A DNA stretch of 64,000 nt from Euzebya sp. (GTDB lineage Bacteria; Actinomycetota; Nitriliruptoria; Euzebyales; Euzebyaceae), in assembly GCF_964222135.1 (NCBI RefSeq), contig NZ_CAXQBR010000051.1:1-64000 (forward strand), given 5' to 3'. Each line of letters starts with the position of its first letter. Positions within the stretch are counted from its first letter, which is position 1. The translations under genes and the position numbers were made by a program. The notes under the pieces are model-generated. The model was not told where the DNA came from, searched no databases, and saw only the letters and a program-made list of their open reading frames with translations. Shown piece by piece: positions 36,930 through 46,301 of this stretch.

Positions 36930-37499
36930 ATGGCAGGGCTGCGCGCGCAGAAGAAGGCCGCCACGATGCGGCACGTCCAGGGCGTCGCCATGGACCTCTT
37001 CGACGCGCACGGCTTCGACGCGGTCACGATCGAGCAGGTCGCCGCCGCGGCGGAGGTCTCGCCCCGGACCGTCTACCGGTACTTCGGGACCAAGGAGGGG
37101 CTGGTCCTCAGCGACGAGCAGGACGAGCACCTCCTCGAGGCCGTCGTGGCGCGCCTGGACCGCACGGAGCTGCGCGAGGCGTTCCTCGACGCCGTGCGCG
37201 AGTCGGGCCCCGAGCTCCTCGAGGCCGACCTCGACCTCGCTCGACGGCGGGTGCGCCTGATGGTGGAGGTGCCCGCGGTCCGCGCAGCGGGGCTGCTGGT
37301 CATGGACCAGCTGGTCCAGCACGTCTGGGATGCGCTCCCGGACGCCGCTCGCCGGGACCCCATCGTCGACCGGGCGCGGGTCGCCGCCGTCCTGTGGCCC
37401 GTCTTCACCGGTCTCGAGACCTGGTACCTGGAGGGGTCGGACGAGCCGCTCGACCGGTTGCTGGTGCGGATACTCGAAGACGCGGCCCCCCGCGGCTGA
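36930..37499 (+). CDS. TetR-family repressor of the ABC exporter
   Basis: 189 residues. The N-terminal helix-turn-helix (VTIEQVAAAAEVSPRTVYRY, then FGTKEGLV) is followed by a helical sensor domain with a central VMDQLVQHVWDAL helix. ATG 36930 is preferred; the GTG at 36891 would begin inside the operator. It is divergent from the ABC operon, with operator sites between, so it most likely represses the exporter and itself. Confidence 0.9.
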   Translation: MAGLRAQKKAATMRHVQGVAMDLFDAHGFDAVTIEQVAAAAEVSPRTVYRYFGTKEGLVLSDEQDEHLLEAVVARLDRTELREAFLDAVRESGPELLEADLDLARRRVRLMVEVPAVRAAGLLVMDQLVQHVWDALPDAARRDPIVDRARVAAVLWPVFTGLETWYLEGSDEPLDRLLVRILEDAAPRG

Positions 37500-37505
37500 C
37501 CGTGG

Positions 37506-38105
37506 TCAGCGCGTCAGCCCGAGGGTCGCGATCAGGTCCTCGTGCAGCTGGAACCAGACCAGGTGGCAGGAGTCCCGATCGGTGGCCGTGATCCAGGCAG
37601 GATCGTCGGCGGCGCGCCGGAGCGCGTCGGCGAAGCGGCGGTGGTAGCCGGCGAACCGCAGCAGGTGCGAGGTGAGCCGCCGCTCGAGCTCCGCCAACGC
37701 CTCAGCGGCCCGGGTCAGCGTCGCCACGGTCGCCTCGATGGGGGGCGAGGTGGCGCCGATCCCCAGCTCGGCGAGCTGCCAGGCGGTGCACGCCCGGCTC
37801 ACCTCGGCGTTGAGGGGCAGGAAGTCCCGGTGGACGTCCTCGACGACGTCGCGGGCGTCGACGGCGTCGAGCTCCGCGGCCAGCATCCGCTCGCCGTGCC
37901 GCCGCCCCTCCTCGGTCAGCGACCAGCCGTCGCTGCCCGCGAACGCCGAGCGGGCGACGTGTCCCGCCGCCTGGTCGTCGAGCAGGTGGCCCAGAACCTG
38001 CTCCTCGGGGAGGTCGACCTGCGCGGCGATGCGATCCGCTCCGGCGAACCCGAGCGTCCGCACGGCGTGCAGGACCCGGAGCGCGGGAGGGGTGGGGGCC
38101 GTCAC
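37506..38105 (-). CDS. Winged-helix-like protein coupled to PEP-swivel gene
   Basis: 199 residues. The N-terminal 85 residues resemble a winged helix (VLHAVRTLGFAGADRIAAQV, then LPEEQVLGHLLDDQAAGHVA and WSLTEEGRRHGERML). The rest is helical, ending with a Trp/His-rich tail (CHLVWFQLHEDLIATLGL). It is the last gene of the five-gene two-component operon and its GTG overlaps the PEP-swivel gene by 4 bp. No family name can be given with confidence; a MarR-like regulator or adaptor is possible. Confidence 0.7.
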   Translation of the reverse strand: MTAPTPPALRVLHAVRTLGFAGADRIAAQVDLPEEQVLGHLLDDQAAGHVARSAFAGSDGWSLTEEGRRHGERMLAAELDAVDARDVVEDVHRDFLPLNAEVSRACTAWQLAELGIGATSPPIEATVATLTRAAEALAELERRLTSHLLRFAGYHRRFADALRRAADDPAWITATDRDSCHLVWFQLHEDLIATLGLTR

Positions 38106-38434
38106 CGGCGTGGGCCCTGGTCGGCGGTGACCGTCCCGAGGCTGCCGTCGACGACGACGCGCTGGTCGTCCGCCAGCACCGCCATGGCGTCGGCAACCCC
38201 GGTGACGGCGGGGACGCCGAGCTCGCGGGCCACGATCGCGGCGTGGGAGAGGATCCCTCCCCGCTCGGTCACGACGGCCACGGCGCGGGTCAGCAACGGC
38301 GTCCACGCCGGTGACGTCGTCGCGCAGACGAGCACGTCGCCGCGTCGGAAGGTGCCGAAGTCGTCCAGGTCGCGGATGACCCGGACCGGTCCGCTGCCGA
38401 TGCCGGGGCTCGCGGGCGTGCCGCGGAGGATCAC
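38102..38434 (-). CDS. Stand-alone PEP-utilising enzyme mobile (phosphohistidine swivel) domain
   Basis: 110 residues, consisting only of the swivelling domain normally found inside PEP synthase, PPDK or enzyme I. The phosphohistidine motif is complete: ERGGILSHAAIVARELGVPA. There is no ATP-grasp or PEP-binding domain, so it cannot act alone and needs a partner to phosphorylate it. It is coupled by GTGA overlaps to an HTH protein on one side and a winged-helix protein on the other, suggesting a three-part unit. Confidence 0.88.
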   Translation of the reverse strand: MILRGTPASPGIGSGPVRVIRDLDDFGTFRRGDVLVCATTSPAWTPLLTRAVAVVTERGGILSHAAIVARELGVPAVTGVADAMAVLADDQRVVVDGSLGTVTADQGPRR

Positions 38435-38838
38435 GGCGCCGGCTCGACCGGGGACCCGCCGAGCCGCCCGCTGACGCGTGCCATCCGCTGCTGGGCCGCC
38501 TGGGGGGAGTCGAGGCCCAGCGACTCGGCGATCTGCCGCCACGTCATCGCCGCACCCCGCGCCGCGAAGAGCAGGGCGGCTTCCACCTGGTCGAGCTCCG
38601 CGCGAGCCGGGCCGAGGAGCGCCAGCCCTGCGGCGACGACGTCTGCGGGCACGTCGGGGTCGCGGGACCGCCAGGCGGCGAGTCGCACGAGGTCCCCGTC
38701 GGGGACGGGTTGCCCGGGGTGCTGCCACGGCCGCGGCGGGAGCTCGGCCGGTCCCCCCGCTCGGAGGACATCTCGCGCGACGTCCAGTGCCGCTGCCACC
38801 GCATCGTCGTCCGCTCCCATCGGGGAAGTGGACCCCAT
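38431..38838 (-). CDS. Helix-turn-helix protein of the PEP-swivel unit
   Basis: About 135 residues. A C-terminal helix-turn-helix (TWRQIAESLGLDSPQAAQQR) follows an alpha-helical region with LRAGGPAELPPRPWQHPG. ATG 38838, TTG 38841 and ATG 38820 are all possible starts and none has a strong ribosome site. It begins about 13 bp after the histidine kinase stop and overlaps the swivel-domain gene by GTGA. It is probably a DNA-binding partner of the swivel protein; the function is unknown. Confidence 0.72.
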   Translation of the reverse strand: MGSTSPMGADDDAVAAALDVARDVLRAGGPAELPPRPWQHPGQPVPDGDLVRLAAWRSRDPDVPADVVAAGLALLGPARAELDQVEAALLFAARGAAMTWRQIAESLGLDSPQAAQQRMARVSGRLGGSPVEPAP

Positions 38839-38851
38839 CAACGGGCAGTTG

Positions 38852-39947
38852 TCAACGTTCTGTTGAAGATAGGTCGAAGGTGACCTCGGGGAGGGCCACC
38901 GTGACGGTCAACCCGCCCGCGGGGCCCGGGCAGAGGGTGAGCCGGCCCTCGTGCGCCCGCGCGATGCGGTCGACGATGGCGAGGCCCAGGCCGACGCCGG
39001 CGTGACCGTGACGGGCGCGTCCGCCGCCGCGCTGGAACGGCTCGGTGAGCGTGGGTACCACGTGCGGCAGGACCCGCTCGCCGGTGTTCTCCACGCGCAG
39101 GGTCGCGGTGCCGTCGCCGGTGGCGGTGGTGACCTGCACGGTGCCGCCGTCGGGCAGGTTGTGCACGACGGCGTTGTGCAGGAGGTTCGTGGTCATCTGC
39201 AGGAGCAGCGCCCGCGATCCCGCCGCGTGCGCCACCTCCCCGACGGTCTCGATGGTGACGCCGTGGGACTCCGCGAGCGGGAGGAGCGCCTCGGTCGCCT
39301 CCTCCGCGACCAGGGACAGGTCGACGACCTCGCGGGCGACGGGTCCGCGGTCGGCGCGGCTGAGCGCGAGCAGGGCCTCCGTGAGGTCGATCGCCCGGTC
39401 GTTGACGACCCGGAGGCGCGCCAGCAGCTCCCCGGTGTCGTGGTCCGGGTCCTGGATGGCGACGTCGAGCAGGGTCTGGGTGACCGCCAGGGGCGTCCGC
39501 AGCTCGTGGGAGGCGTTGGCGGCGAACCGCTGCTGCTCCGCGACGTGGGCCTCGAGGCGGGACAGCATCGCGTCGAAGGCGTCGGCCAGCTCGCGGAACT
39601 CGTCCTGGCCGCCCTCCAGGTGGATCCGGTGCGACAGCGAGCCGCCCGCGGCCCGCCGCGTGGCGCTCGTGATGCGCGTCAGCGGCGCGAGCACCTGCCC
39701 GGCGAGGAACCAGCCGCCGACCAGTCCCACGACGAGCAGCAGCACCAGCGCCTGCGCCGCCCGGGGGGCGAAGGCCTCCAACAGGTCCGACCGGGTCGGG
39801 CTGTACGGGCCGGGACCCCGCGTGGCCTGGTCGGGGACGTAGCGGAGCAGGAACACCCACACCGTCGCGAGCAGCGCCGCCCCGGTCAGCACGACGACGC
39901 CGGCGTAGCTGAGGGTCAGCTTGAGGCGGACGCTGAGCCCGGGCGGC

Positions 39948-39955
<8 letters not shown>
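38852..39955 (-). CDS. Sensor histidine kinase (VanS/OmpR-partner type)
   Basis: Membrane kinase of 367 residues. Two membrane helices (about residues 10-35 and 65-88) enclose a short outer loop of about 30 residues. A HAMP segment follows, then the H-box SHELRTPL (His near residue 150), the N-box NLLHNAVVHN and GVGLGLAIV. The small outer loop suggests sensing in or near the membrane. It overlaps the response regulator by 8 bp. Downstream genes are tightly packed and probably cotranscribed. Confidence 0.94.
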
Positions 39956-40643
<688 letters not shown>

Positions 40644-40730
40644 GGCCCCGAGGCTACGAGCGCGCGCGTATCGCGGGCGTATGGAGAAGCCCAGACGGGC
40701 TCGCAACACCGGGTTCCCTCCACTGGGCCC

Positions 40731-41390
40731 ATGCACCGGATCGCACCCGCACCTGCCCGCACCGAGCGGATCTCCCGGACCCTCGCCCTCCTCGTCGTCA
40801 GCGCCGGCCTCGTCGTGGCCCTCGGCGCGCTCGTCGTCGCGACGGCATGGACGGGGACGACCGCATCGGGGATGCCCGCGTTGGCCGGTGGCCCGTCGGC
40901 TGGACCCGCGTCGCCCGGATGGTCGGACGGGGTCGTCGACCGCGCCGACGGCGTGCTGCCGGACGGCGTCACGGCGTTCGACGAGGACCTCCCGGGCGTG
41001 GCGGGCCTCGACCCCGCGCTGCTCGCGGCGTTGCGCGATGCCACGGTCGCCGCCGCCGAGGACGGCATCGCCATCGTCGTCAACAGCGGCTGGCGGTCGG
41101 CGGAGCACCAGGACCAGCTGCTCGCCGAGGCGGTCGCCGAGCACGGCTCGCTGGAGGAGGCGGCCCGCTGGGTGGCCACCTCGACGACCTCCCCCCACGT
41201 GTCGGGCGATGCCGTCGACATCGGGCCGTTCGACGCGATGGACTGGGTGGCCCGCCACGGCGCGGCGCACGGGCTGTGCCGGATCTACGCCAACGAGCCG
41301 TGGCACGTCGAGCTGCGCCCCGACGCCGTCGAGCGCGGTTGCCCCCCGCCGTACCCCGATCCCACGCACGATCCGCGGATGCAGGGCTGA
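40731..41390 (+). CDS. VanY-like D-alanyl-D-alanine carboxypeptidase
   Basis: Zinc peptidase of 219 residues that trims the terminal D-Ala of peptidoglycan stem peptides. One N-terminal membrane anchor (TLALLVVSAGLVVALGALVV) places it outside the cell. Motifs are SGWRSAEHQ, the metal motif SPHVSGDAVDIG and the C-terminal HVEL. It is divergent from a VanRS-like two-component system, the arrangement of glycopeptide or wall-stress regulons, but no VanH, VanA or VanX is present. A wall-maintenance role is as likely as resistance. Confidence 0.88.
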   Translation: MHRIAPAPARTERISRTLALLVVSAGLVVALGALVVATAWTGTTASGMPALAGGPSAGPASPGWSDGVVDRADGVLPDGVTAFDEDLPGVAGLDPALLAALRDATVAAAEDGIAIVVNSGWRSAEHQDQLLAEAVAEHGSLEEAARWVATSTTSPHVSGDAVDIGPFDAMDWVARHGAAHGLCRIYANEPWHVELRPDAVERGCPPPYPDPTHDPRMQG

Positions 41391-41475
41391 TCAGGGCACG
41401 CAGCCCACCGGATCGATCACCAGCGCTCGAAAGGGGGCGACGCACCAGAACCTCCTGAGCCGGAGCTGCAGGCGA

Positions 41476-41853
41476 TCAGTCGTGCTCGCGCGTCGACGTG
41501 GCGAGTCGGTGCGCAATGGTCGGGGTGTCATCCACGTCGCCACGTGCGACGGCCATGACGAGCTCGTAGGCCTCGTCGTTGGTGGAGGTCAGTCGGTACC
41601 CGTTCATGCCGTAGAAGGCGATGACCGCCGCCAGACCGAGTCGCTTGTTGCCGTCGACGAGGGCGTGGTTGCGAACGATCGAGTGGAGCAGCGCTGCTGC
41701 TTTGTCGTGGACGGAGGGGTAGGCGTCCTCACCGAATGCCGTGGCGTCTGGCCGGGCGGTGGCCGCTTCGAGCAGTCCGACGTCGCGGACCTCCAACGCG
41801 TGGAGCACGCGTCGGGCGATGTGGAACAGGTCGTCGACGTCGAGGTAGATCAT
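41476..41853 (-). CDS. doc: Doc-family toxin
   Basis: Fic-fold toxin of 125 residues. The active-site loop is HALVDGNKRLG, matching Doc (HxFxDGNK) with Leu replacing Phe. Doc enzymes phosphorylate EF-Tu and halt translation, unlike AMP-transferring Fic proteins with GNGR. The ATG overlaps the antitoxin stop by 4 bp. It is convergent with the VanY gene. It lies just outside the present integrative element and may be a survivor of an older one. Confidence 0.92.
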   Translation of the reverse strand: MIYLDVDDLFHIARRVLHALEVRDVGLLEAATARPDATAFGEDAYPSVHDKAAALLHSIVRNHALVDGNKRLGLAAVIAFYGMNGYRLTSTNDEAYELVMAVARGDVDDTPTIAHRLATSTREHD

Positions 41854-42053
41854 TCGTCGAGACGGCGTAGCGCCTCGGCGTAGCGGGGCAGCTCCTCGTC
41901 GAGCACTTCGTCCAGGAGCTCGCGGCGGCTGGTGCGCTCGATGTAGGTGCGGACCGCTTCTCGGGCGACCTCTTGCATCGATCGTCCCTCGCGGGCGGCG
42001 CGGCGCCGCAGGGCTTCGGTCTCGGCCGCGTCCAGCCGCAGGGTCATCGCCAT
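41850..42053 (-). CDS. Antitoxin of the Doc toxin (ribbon-helix-helix type)
   Basis: About 67 residues. The N-terminus (MTLRLDAAETEALRRRAA, then REGRSMQEVAREAVRTYIER) is a ribbon-helix-helix DNA-binding fold, and the acidic C-terminal helix (DEVLDEELPRYAEALRRL) would bind the toxin. ATG 42053 or ATG 42047 may start it. An imperfect inverted repeat lies 10 bp upstream, consistent with autorepression. Confidence 0.88.
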   Translation of the reverse strand: MAMTLRLDAAETEALRRRAAREGRSMQEVAREAVRTYIERTSRRELLDEVLDEELPRYAEALRRLDE

Positions 42054-42062
42054 GGCCGCGAC

Positions 42063-42080
42063 GATACCACTTGTGATACC
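42063..42080. promoter_or_regulatory. Toxin-antitoxin operator
   Basis: GATACCACTTGTGATACC combines a nearly symmetric TACCAC-TT-GTGATA with repeated GATACC, 10 bp before the antitoxin start. It is well placed for ribbon-helix-helix binding. Confidence 0.55.
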
Positions 42081-42221
42081 GGCGGCCGCGACGTGGCGGC
42101 GCACCCCCGAGATGGGCCGGGACGATCTGACGCGTCCCACCGGCGCGTCCGGACCCTCACCGACCCCGTCCCGACCTCGACGAACGGGATCCAAGTGCAC
42201 GCTGACCTGCAGGCATCTGGC

Positions 42222-42274
42222 GGAGACGGTGGGATCGAACCCACGGGACCGTTGCCGGCCCGACGGTTTTCAAG
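42222..42274. repeat. attL: duplicated tRNA-Ser 3' half
   Basis: Matches 50504-50557, the acceptor-to-anticodon half of tRNA-Ser(UGA), with one base missing (GGGATCGAAC for GGGATTCGAAC). The 5' half of a tRNA does not follow, so it is not a functional gene. The roughly 110 bp to its left also resemble the integrase-end sequence left of attR. The stretch from 42054 to the relaxase otherwise holds only the antitoxin operator and the phased repeats. Confidence 0.88.
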
Positions 42275-42297
42275 GCCAATACCGTCGTCCCAGGGGA

Positions 42298-42323
42298 TGC
42301 CATCGCGTGCCATGCGGTGCCAC
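42298..42323. repeat. Three TGCCA(T/C) repeats at exact 10-bp spacing
   Basis: TGCCAT at 42298, TGCCAT at 42308 and TGCCAC at 42318 lie on one face of the helix, 24 bp inside attL. The arrangement is typical of arm-type sites for an integrase or excisionase, though it has not been shown here. Confidence 0.5.
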
Positions 42324-42639
42324 CAAAACGGTGTCTGACCTGCGATTTCGCCGAAGAGCCGTCTCGGGGCTGCTGGACGTTTCGCGGCCGCACGCGTACC
42401 GCATGCGTACCACGGACCGGGCCTGGAGCGACCCACCCGCGACCCTTCCAGCCGCGCCGCCGGTCCAGCCCTCGACGGTCCCGCAGCTGCAGCGCCACCG
42501 CCACATGGCGTGAGAGGGACGACCATCGCATCGTCTTGACCGTCCCCAGAGCCGACGCTTCCTCTCGTCTCCGCCGCTGCTGCCGCTCGAGGAGATGGCT
42601 TCACAGACTGGCAAGCGTTTGCGCGGGGGCGGTGGCGCC

Positions 42640-45385
42640 GTGTTGAACATCGGCAAGCTCGCCGCCGACGGCGGATCCTACTACCTGTCGGTGGTGGCCT
42701 CGGGGGTGGAGGACGACTACCTCGGCGCCGGGGAGGCGCCGGGTCGCTGGGTCGGCGCCGCCGCGGCGGAGTTGGGGCTCGAGGGGTTGGTGGATGCCGC
42801 GGACCTGGAGGCGGTGCTGGCCGGCAGGCACCCGGCGACGGGGGCGGCGCTGCGGACGATGGGGCGCAAGGCGACCGTGCCCGGCTTCGACCTGACGTTC
42901 CGGGCACCGAAGAGCGTCGCGCTGGTGTGGGGGCTGGGCGAGCGGGAGGTCAGCGACGTGGTCCGCGCCGCGCACGACGCGGCGGTGGCCGATGCGCTGG
43001 GCTACCTGGAACGCCATGCCCTCCGGACCCGCGTCGGTGCCGACCGGACGCTCACGCCGGTGACCGGGGCGGTCGCGGCGGTGTTCCGCCACCGCACCTC
43101 ACGCGCTGGCGACCCGCTGCTGCACAGCCACTGCCTGGTCGCCAACCTCGCCCACACCCCCGACGGGCGGTGGCGGACGATCGACAGCCGGTCGGTGTAC
43201 CGGCACGCCAAGACCGCCGGGTACCTCTACCAGGCGTCGCTGCGGCATCGGCTGACCACCGAGCTCGGCGTGGCCTGGCAGCCGGTCGTCAACGGGGTCG
43301 CCGACGTCGCGGGGATCCCCCGAGCGGTCGTCGAGCACTTCTCCCAGCGGCGCGCGCAGATCCTGCGGCACCTCTCCGCGAGCGGCCACACCTCGGCCAA
43401 GGCCGCCCAGACCGTGACGCTCGCGACCCGGCGGGCCAAGGACGGCCCGGTGGACGGCGCGACGCTGCAGCAGCGGTGGCGGCGCCGGTCGGTCGCCGTG
43501 GGGTTCGGCCCGGCGGATCTCACCGCCCTGTTGCACGTCGAGGTCCGCCGCGGCCTCGACGATATCGACGTGGACGGCGTCGTCGCCGCCCTCGGCGCGG
43601 CCGACGGGCTGACCGCCCACCAGTCGACCTTCACCCGCCGAGACGTCCTGCAGGCGTGGTGCGACCGCCTGCCCCGCGGCGCGTCGGTGGCCGACATCGA
43701 GCAGCTCGCCGACGCGACGCTGGACCACGCCCCTGGGACGGTCCTGCGCCTCGGCAGCCCGCCCACCACATCGGTCAGTGGCGTCCACCAGGTCCTCACC
43801 GCCCTCGCCGGTCACGTCGGGTTCGGCGTCGCCTCCGCGCCGGGGCTGTGCGGCCAGCTGGAGACGATCCTGGCCGACAGCCCGCTCACGCCCGCCCAGC
43901 TCGCTGACCGGCTCCTGGCCGAGCCTCTGAGCGGTGTCCGCGACCCCGCCGCCGTCCTGGCATGGCGGATCCGGCGGGTCGCCGGCGAGCTCGGCATCGT
44001 CCTTCCCTCCGGACCGGCGCCGCGACAGGGCCGGCTCCCCGCCGACCCGACCGAGGCGCGGTACTCCACTCCCGCCCTGGTTGCGATTGAGCGTCAGGCA
44101 CTGGGCCACGTCGCGGCAGCGAGGGCCATCGGGACGTCAGCAGAGACCACCGAGGCGGTCCTCGCCGACTGGTCGCTGTCGACCGAGCAGCAGGCCATGG
44201 TCCGTCGGCTCTTGACCAGCCGCGACGGCGTTCTCGTCGTCGTCGGGCGCGCGGGGAGCGGCAAGACCACCGCACTCGCCGCCGCCGTGCAGGGCTGGAC
44301 CCACGAGGGCCACACCGTCACCGGCACCGCCCTCGCCGCACGGGCGACCAAGGAGCTCAGCGACCGCACCCAGGTCCCCGCCACCACCCTCGACCGGCTG
44401 CTCGGCGACCTGGCCACCCGCCCGCTCGACCACGCCGACGTGATCATCGTCGACGAGGCCGGCATGGTCGGCACCCGCAAGCTGGCCGCGCTCATCGCCG
44501 CCACCACCACCGCCGGGGCCAAGCTGGTCCTGGTCGGCGACCACCGCCAGCTGCCCGAGATCGACGCCGGCGGGCTGTTCCGCGCCCTCGCCGAAACCAC
44601 CGACAGCATCCACCTCACCAGCAACCGCCGCCAGCACGACCCCGCCGAGCGCGACGCGGTCGACGCGATCCGGAACGGAGACCTCGCCGCAGTCCCATGG
44701 TTCCTCGCCGACGGGCGCAGCCACATCGCGGCGGACCTCGACGCCGCGGCAGTCGCGGCGGTGGAGGGGTGGTGGCGTGACCGCGACGCCGGCCGGTCGA
44801 GCCTGCTGCTGGCCGCCACCATCGAGCAGGTCGCCGCGCTCAACCAGGCCGCCCGCGCCCACCTGGACGCCGGCGGTCGGCTGTTCGGAGCGGAGGTGGC
44901 GTTCGGTGCCACGGGCTATCGGGTCGGGGACGAGGTGGTGTGCCGCCGCAACGACGTCGAGCTGGGGTTGCTCAACGGCACCACCGGCGTCGTGCCCCTC
45001 GACACCACCGCGGGGCTGTTCATCACCGACAGCGACGGCACCGGACGCTGGCTGCCCGCCGCCTACGTCACCGACCACGTCGAGCACGGGTACGCCACGA
45101 CCGTCCACCGCGCGCAGGGCCCGCACCGTGGACACCACCCACGTCCTGGTCCACGACGCCACGTACCGCGAGCTGGCCTACGTCATGTTGAGCCGCCATC
45201 GCGACCGCAGCCATGTGTACGCCGTGGCAGACCCTGGCCCCGTCCCCCACTGTGCCACAGCCTACCTCGAACGGGCGCTGGAGCGCTCCCACGCTGATCA
45301 ACTCGCCCTGGTCTCGATGTCCCACGATCAACTGCGTTGTGAGTCCGGGACCACGCTCGGCGGCCGGCATGCCCCGGCTCCTTGA
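42640..45385 (+). pseudogene. MobF-type relaxase-helicase (TraA-like), frameshifted near the C-terminus
   Basis: Nicks and unwinds DNA for conjugative transfer. The N-terminal relaxase (LNIGKLAADGGSYYLSVVAS, metal histidines in DPLLHSHCLVAN) is followed by a RecD-like helicase with Walker A VGRAGSGKTTA, Walker B IIVDEAGM and the late motif YATTVHRAQG. Just after this, at three C (45120-45122), the frame is lost. The next frame continues with the expected TVDTTHVLVHDATYRELAYV and MLSRHRDRSHVY, ending at 45385. As sequenced, the product would end at 45297 with a nonsense tail and lack the last helicase motif. GTG 42640 gives the family N-terminus; ATG 42595 is the alternative. Confidence 0.9.
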
Positions 45386-45509
45386 CTAGTCTGCTCCCAT
45401 CCTGCCCGCATACACACGCCACCTGACCCCCGCCCACCCAAGATTCGGCCTCGGCGACGGTTAAGTTGTGCCACACTTGGGCCAGACCGCCAAGAGGAGG
45501 AGGGTTTGC

Positions 45510-46301
45510 TTGACCGTACGACCGCTTGATCTAGGCCCGCCCGAGAGCATCCACCTTGAGGAGTCGCCGCTCACGCTCGTCGTCGCGCAGATCCGGCATG
45601 AGCATCTGGCTGCCGCCCTCGACAGCCGACGCGTCATTGACATCCATGAGTACGTCGCGGACTTTCTCGGAGAACTAAAGGAGGTCGAGGAGCACTCACT
45701 GCAGGTCTCCCCGCAAATAGGTCGTGGCGTCGCCATGTCCGCCGGCGCCCCCACTAGGAGTTGGCAGATCCGTGGCAAAGACTCATGGGTCGCGACTCTC
45801 TCACCGGAGGCCTTCTCCCTCGAGACACGGGCATACCAGTCGTGGACGCACTTCAGGGGGCGGCTGGAACAACTCTGCGCAGGCGTCATGAAGATTCTGT
45901 CGCCGCAGGTCCTCTCGCGAGTGGGATTGCGCTATATTGACGAGATTGCGGTCGAGGAAGTGGAGGCGCCCGGCGATTGGGTCGGACGTATAGACTCGGC
46001 CTATCTAGGGCCCGTCAGGCATCCAGAAGTAGGTGCCTCCGTGATGAAGTCCGAGCAGATCATCGAGTTCCTCGCTCCAAACGATGTGAGGGTTCGGCTT
46101 CGACACGGAAGCCTCTTGGCCGAGGACGAGACGCCTGTGTACCTACTAGATCATGATGTCTTCGCCCAACCAGGTTCTCGCCTCACCATGGTCGATCTAT
46201 TTGAACGACTTGATAGCATGCACAGTATTGCGGTGGCGCTCTTCCACCAAAGTCTCGACCGCGATTTCCTCGTCAGCCTGCGAGGGGGGGACGCCCCGTG
46301 A
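45510..46301 (+). CDS. TIGR04255-like protein, first gene of the cargo triad
   Basis: 263 residues. The pattern SWQIRGKDSWVATLSPEAFS, LETRAYQSWTHFRGRLEQL and SRVGLRYIDEI matches the TIGR04255 family, described only as sporadically distributed and of unknown function. TTG 45510 is chosen because a strong AGGAGGAGGG lies upstream; GTG 45468 is possible. Codons such as ATA and CTA and the lower GC set it apart from the relaxase before it. It overlaps the next gene by GTGA. No catalytic motif is evident. The genomic setting suggests a defence or toxin-antitoxin role, but that is inference. Confidence 0.82.
   Translation: MTVRPLDLGPPESIHLEESPLTLVVAQIRHEHLAAALDSRRVIDIHEYVADFLGELKEVEEHSLQVSPQIGRGVAMSAGAPTRSWQIRGKDSWVATLSPEAFSLETRAYQSWTHFRGRLEQLCAGVMKILSPQVLSRVGLRYIDEIAVEEVEAPGDWVGRIDSAYLGPVRHPEVGASVMKSEQIIEFLAPNDVRVRLRHGSLLAEDETPVYLLDHDVFAQPGSRLTMVDLFERLDSMHSIAVALFHQSLDRDFLVSLRGGDAP

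Noticed and set aside
36891-36932. GTG 36891 as start of the TetR gene
   Set aside because: It lies inside the 17-bp operator and would add residues absent from the family; ATG 36930 fits better.
34310-37499. Part of an antibiotic biosynthetic cluster
   Set aside because: Only the exporter and its TetR are present; no synthase or tailoring genes surround it.
42222-42274. Possible additional tRNA gene
   Set aside because: Only the 3' half of tRNA-Ser is present, with a base missing from the T arm; it is an attachment-site copy.
45110-45130. Programmed ribosomal frameshift in the relaxase
   Set aside because: No slippery heptamer or downstream structure is evident; a one-base insertion in a short C run is simpler.
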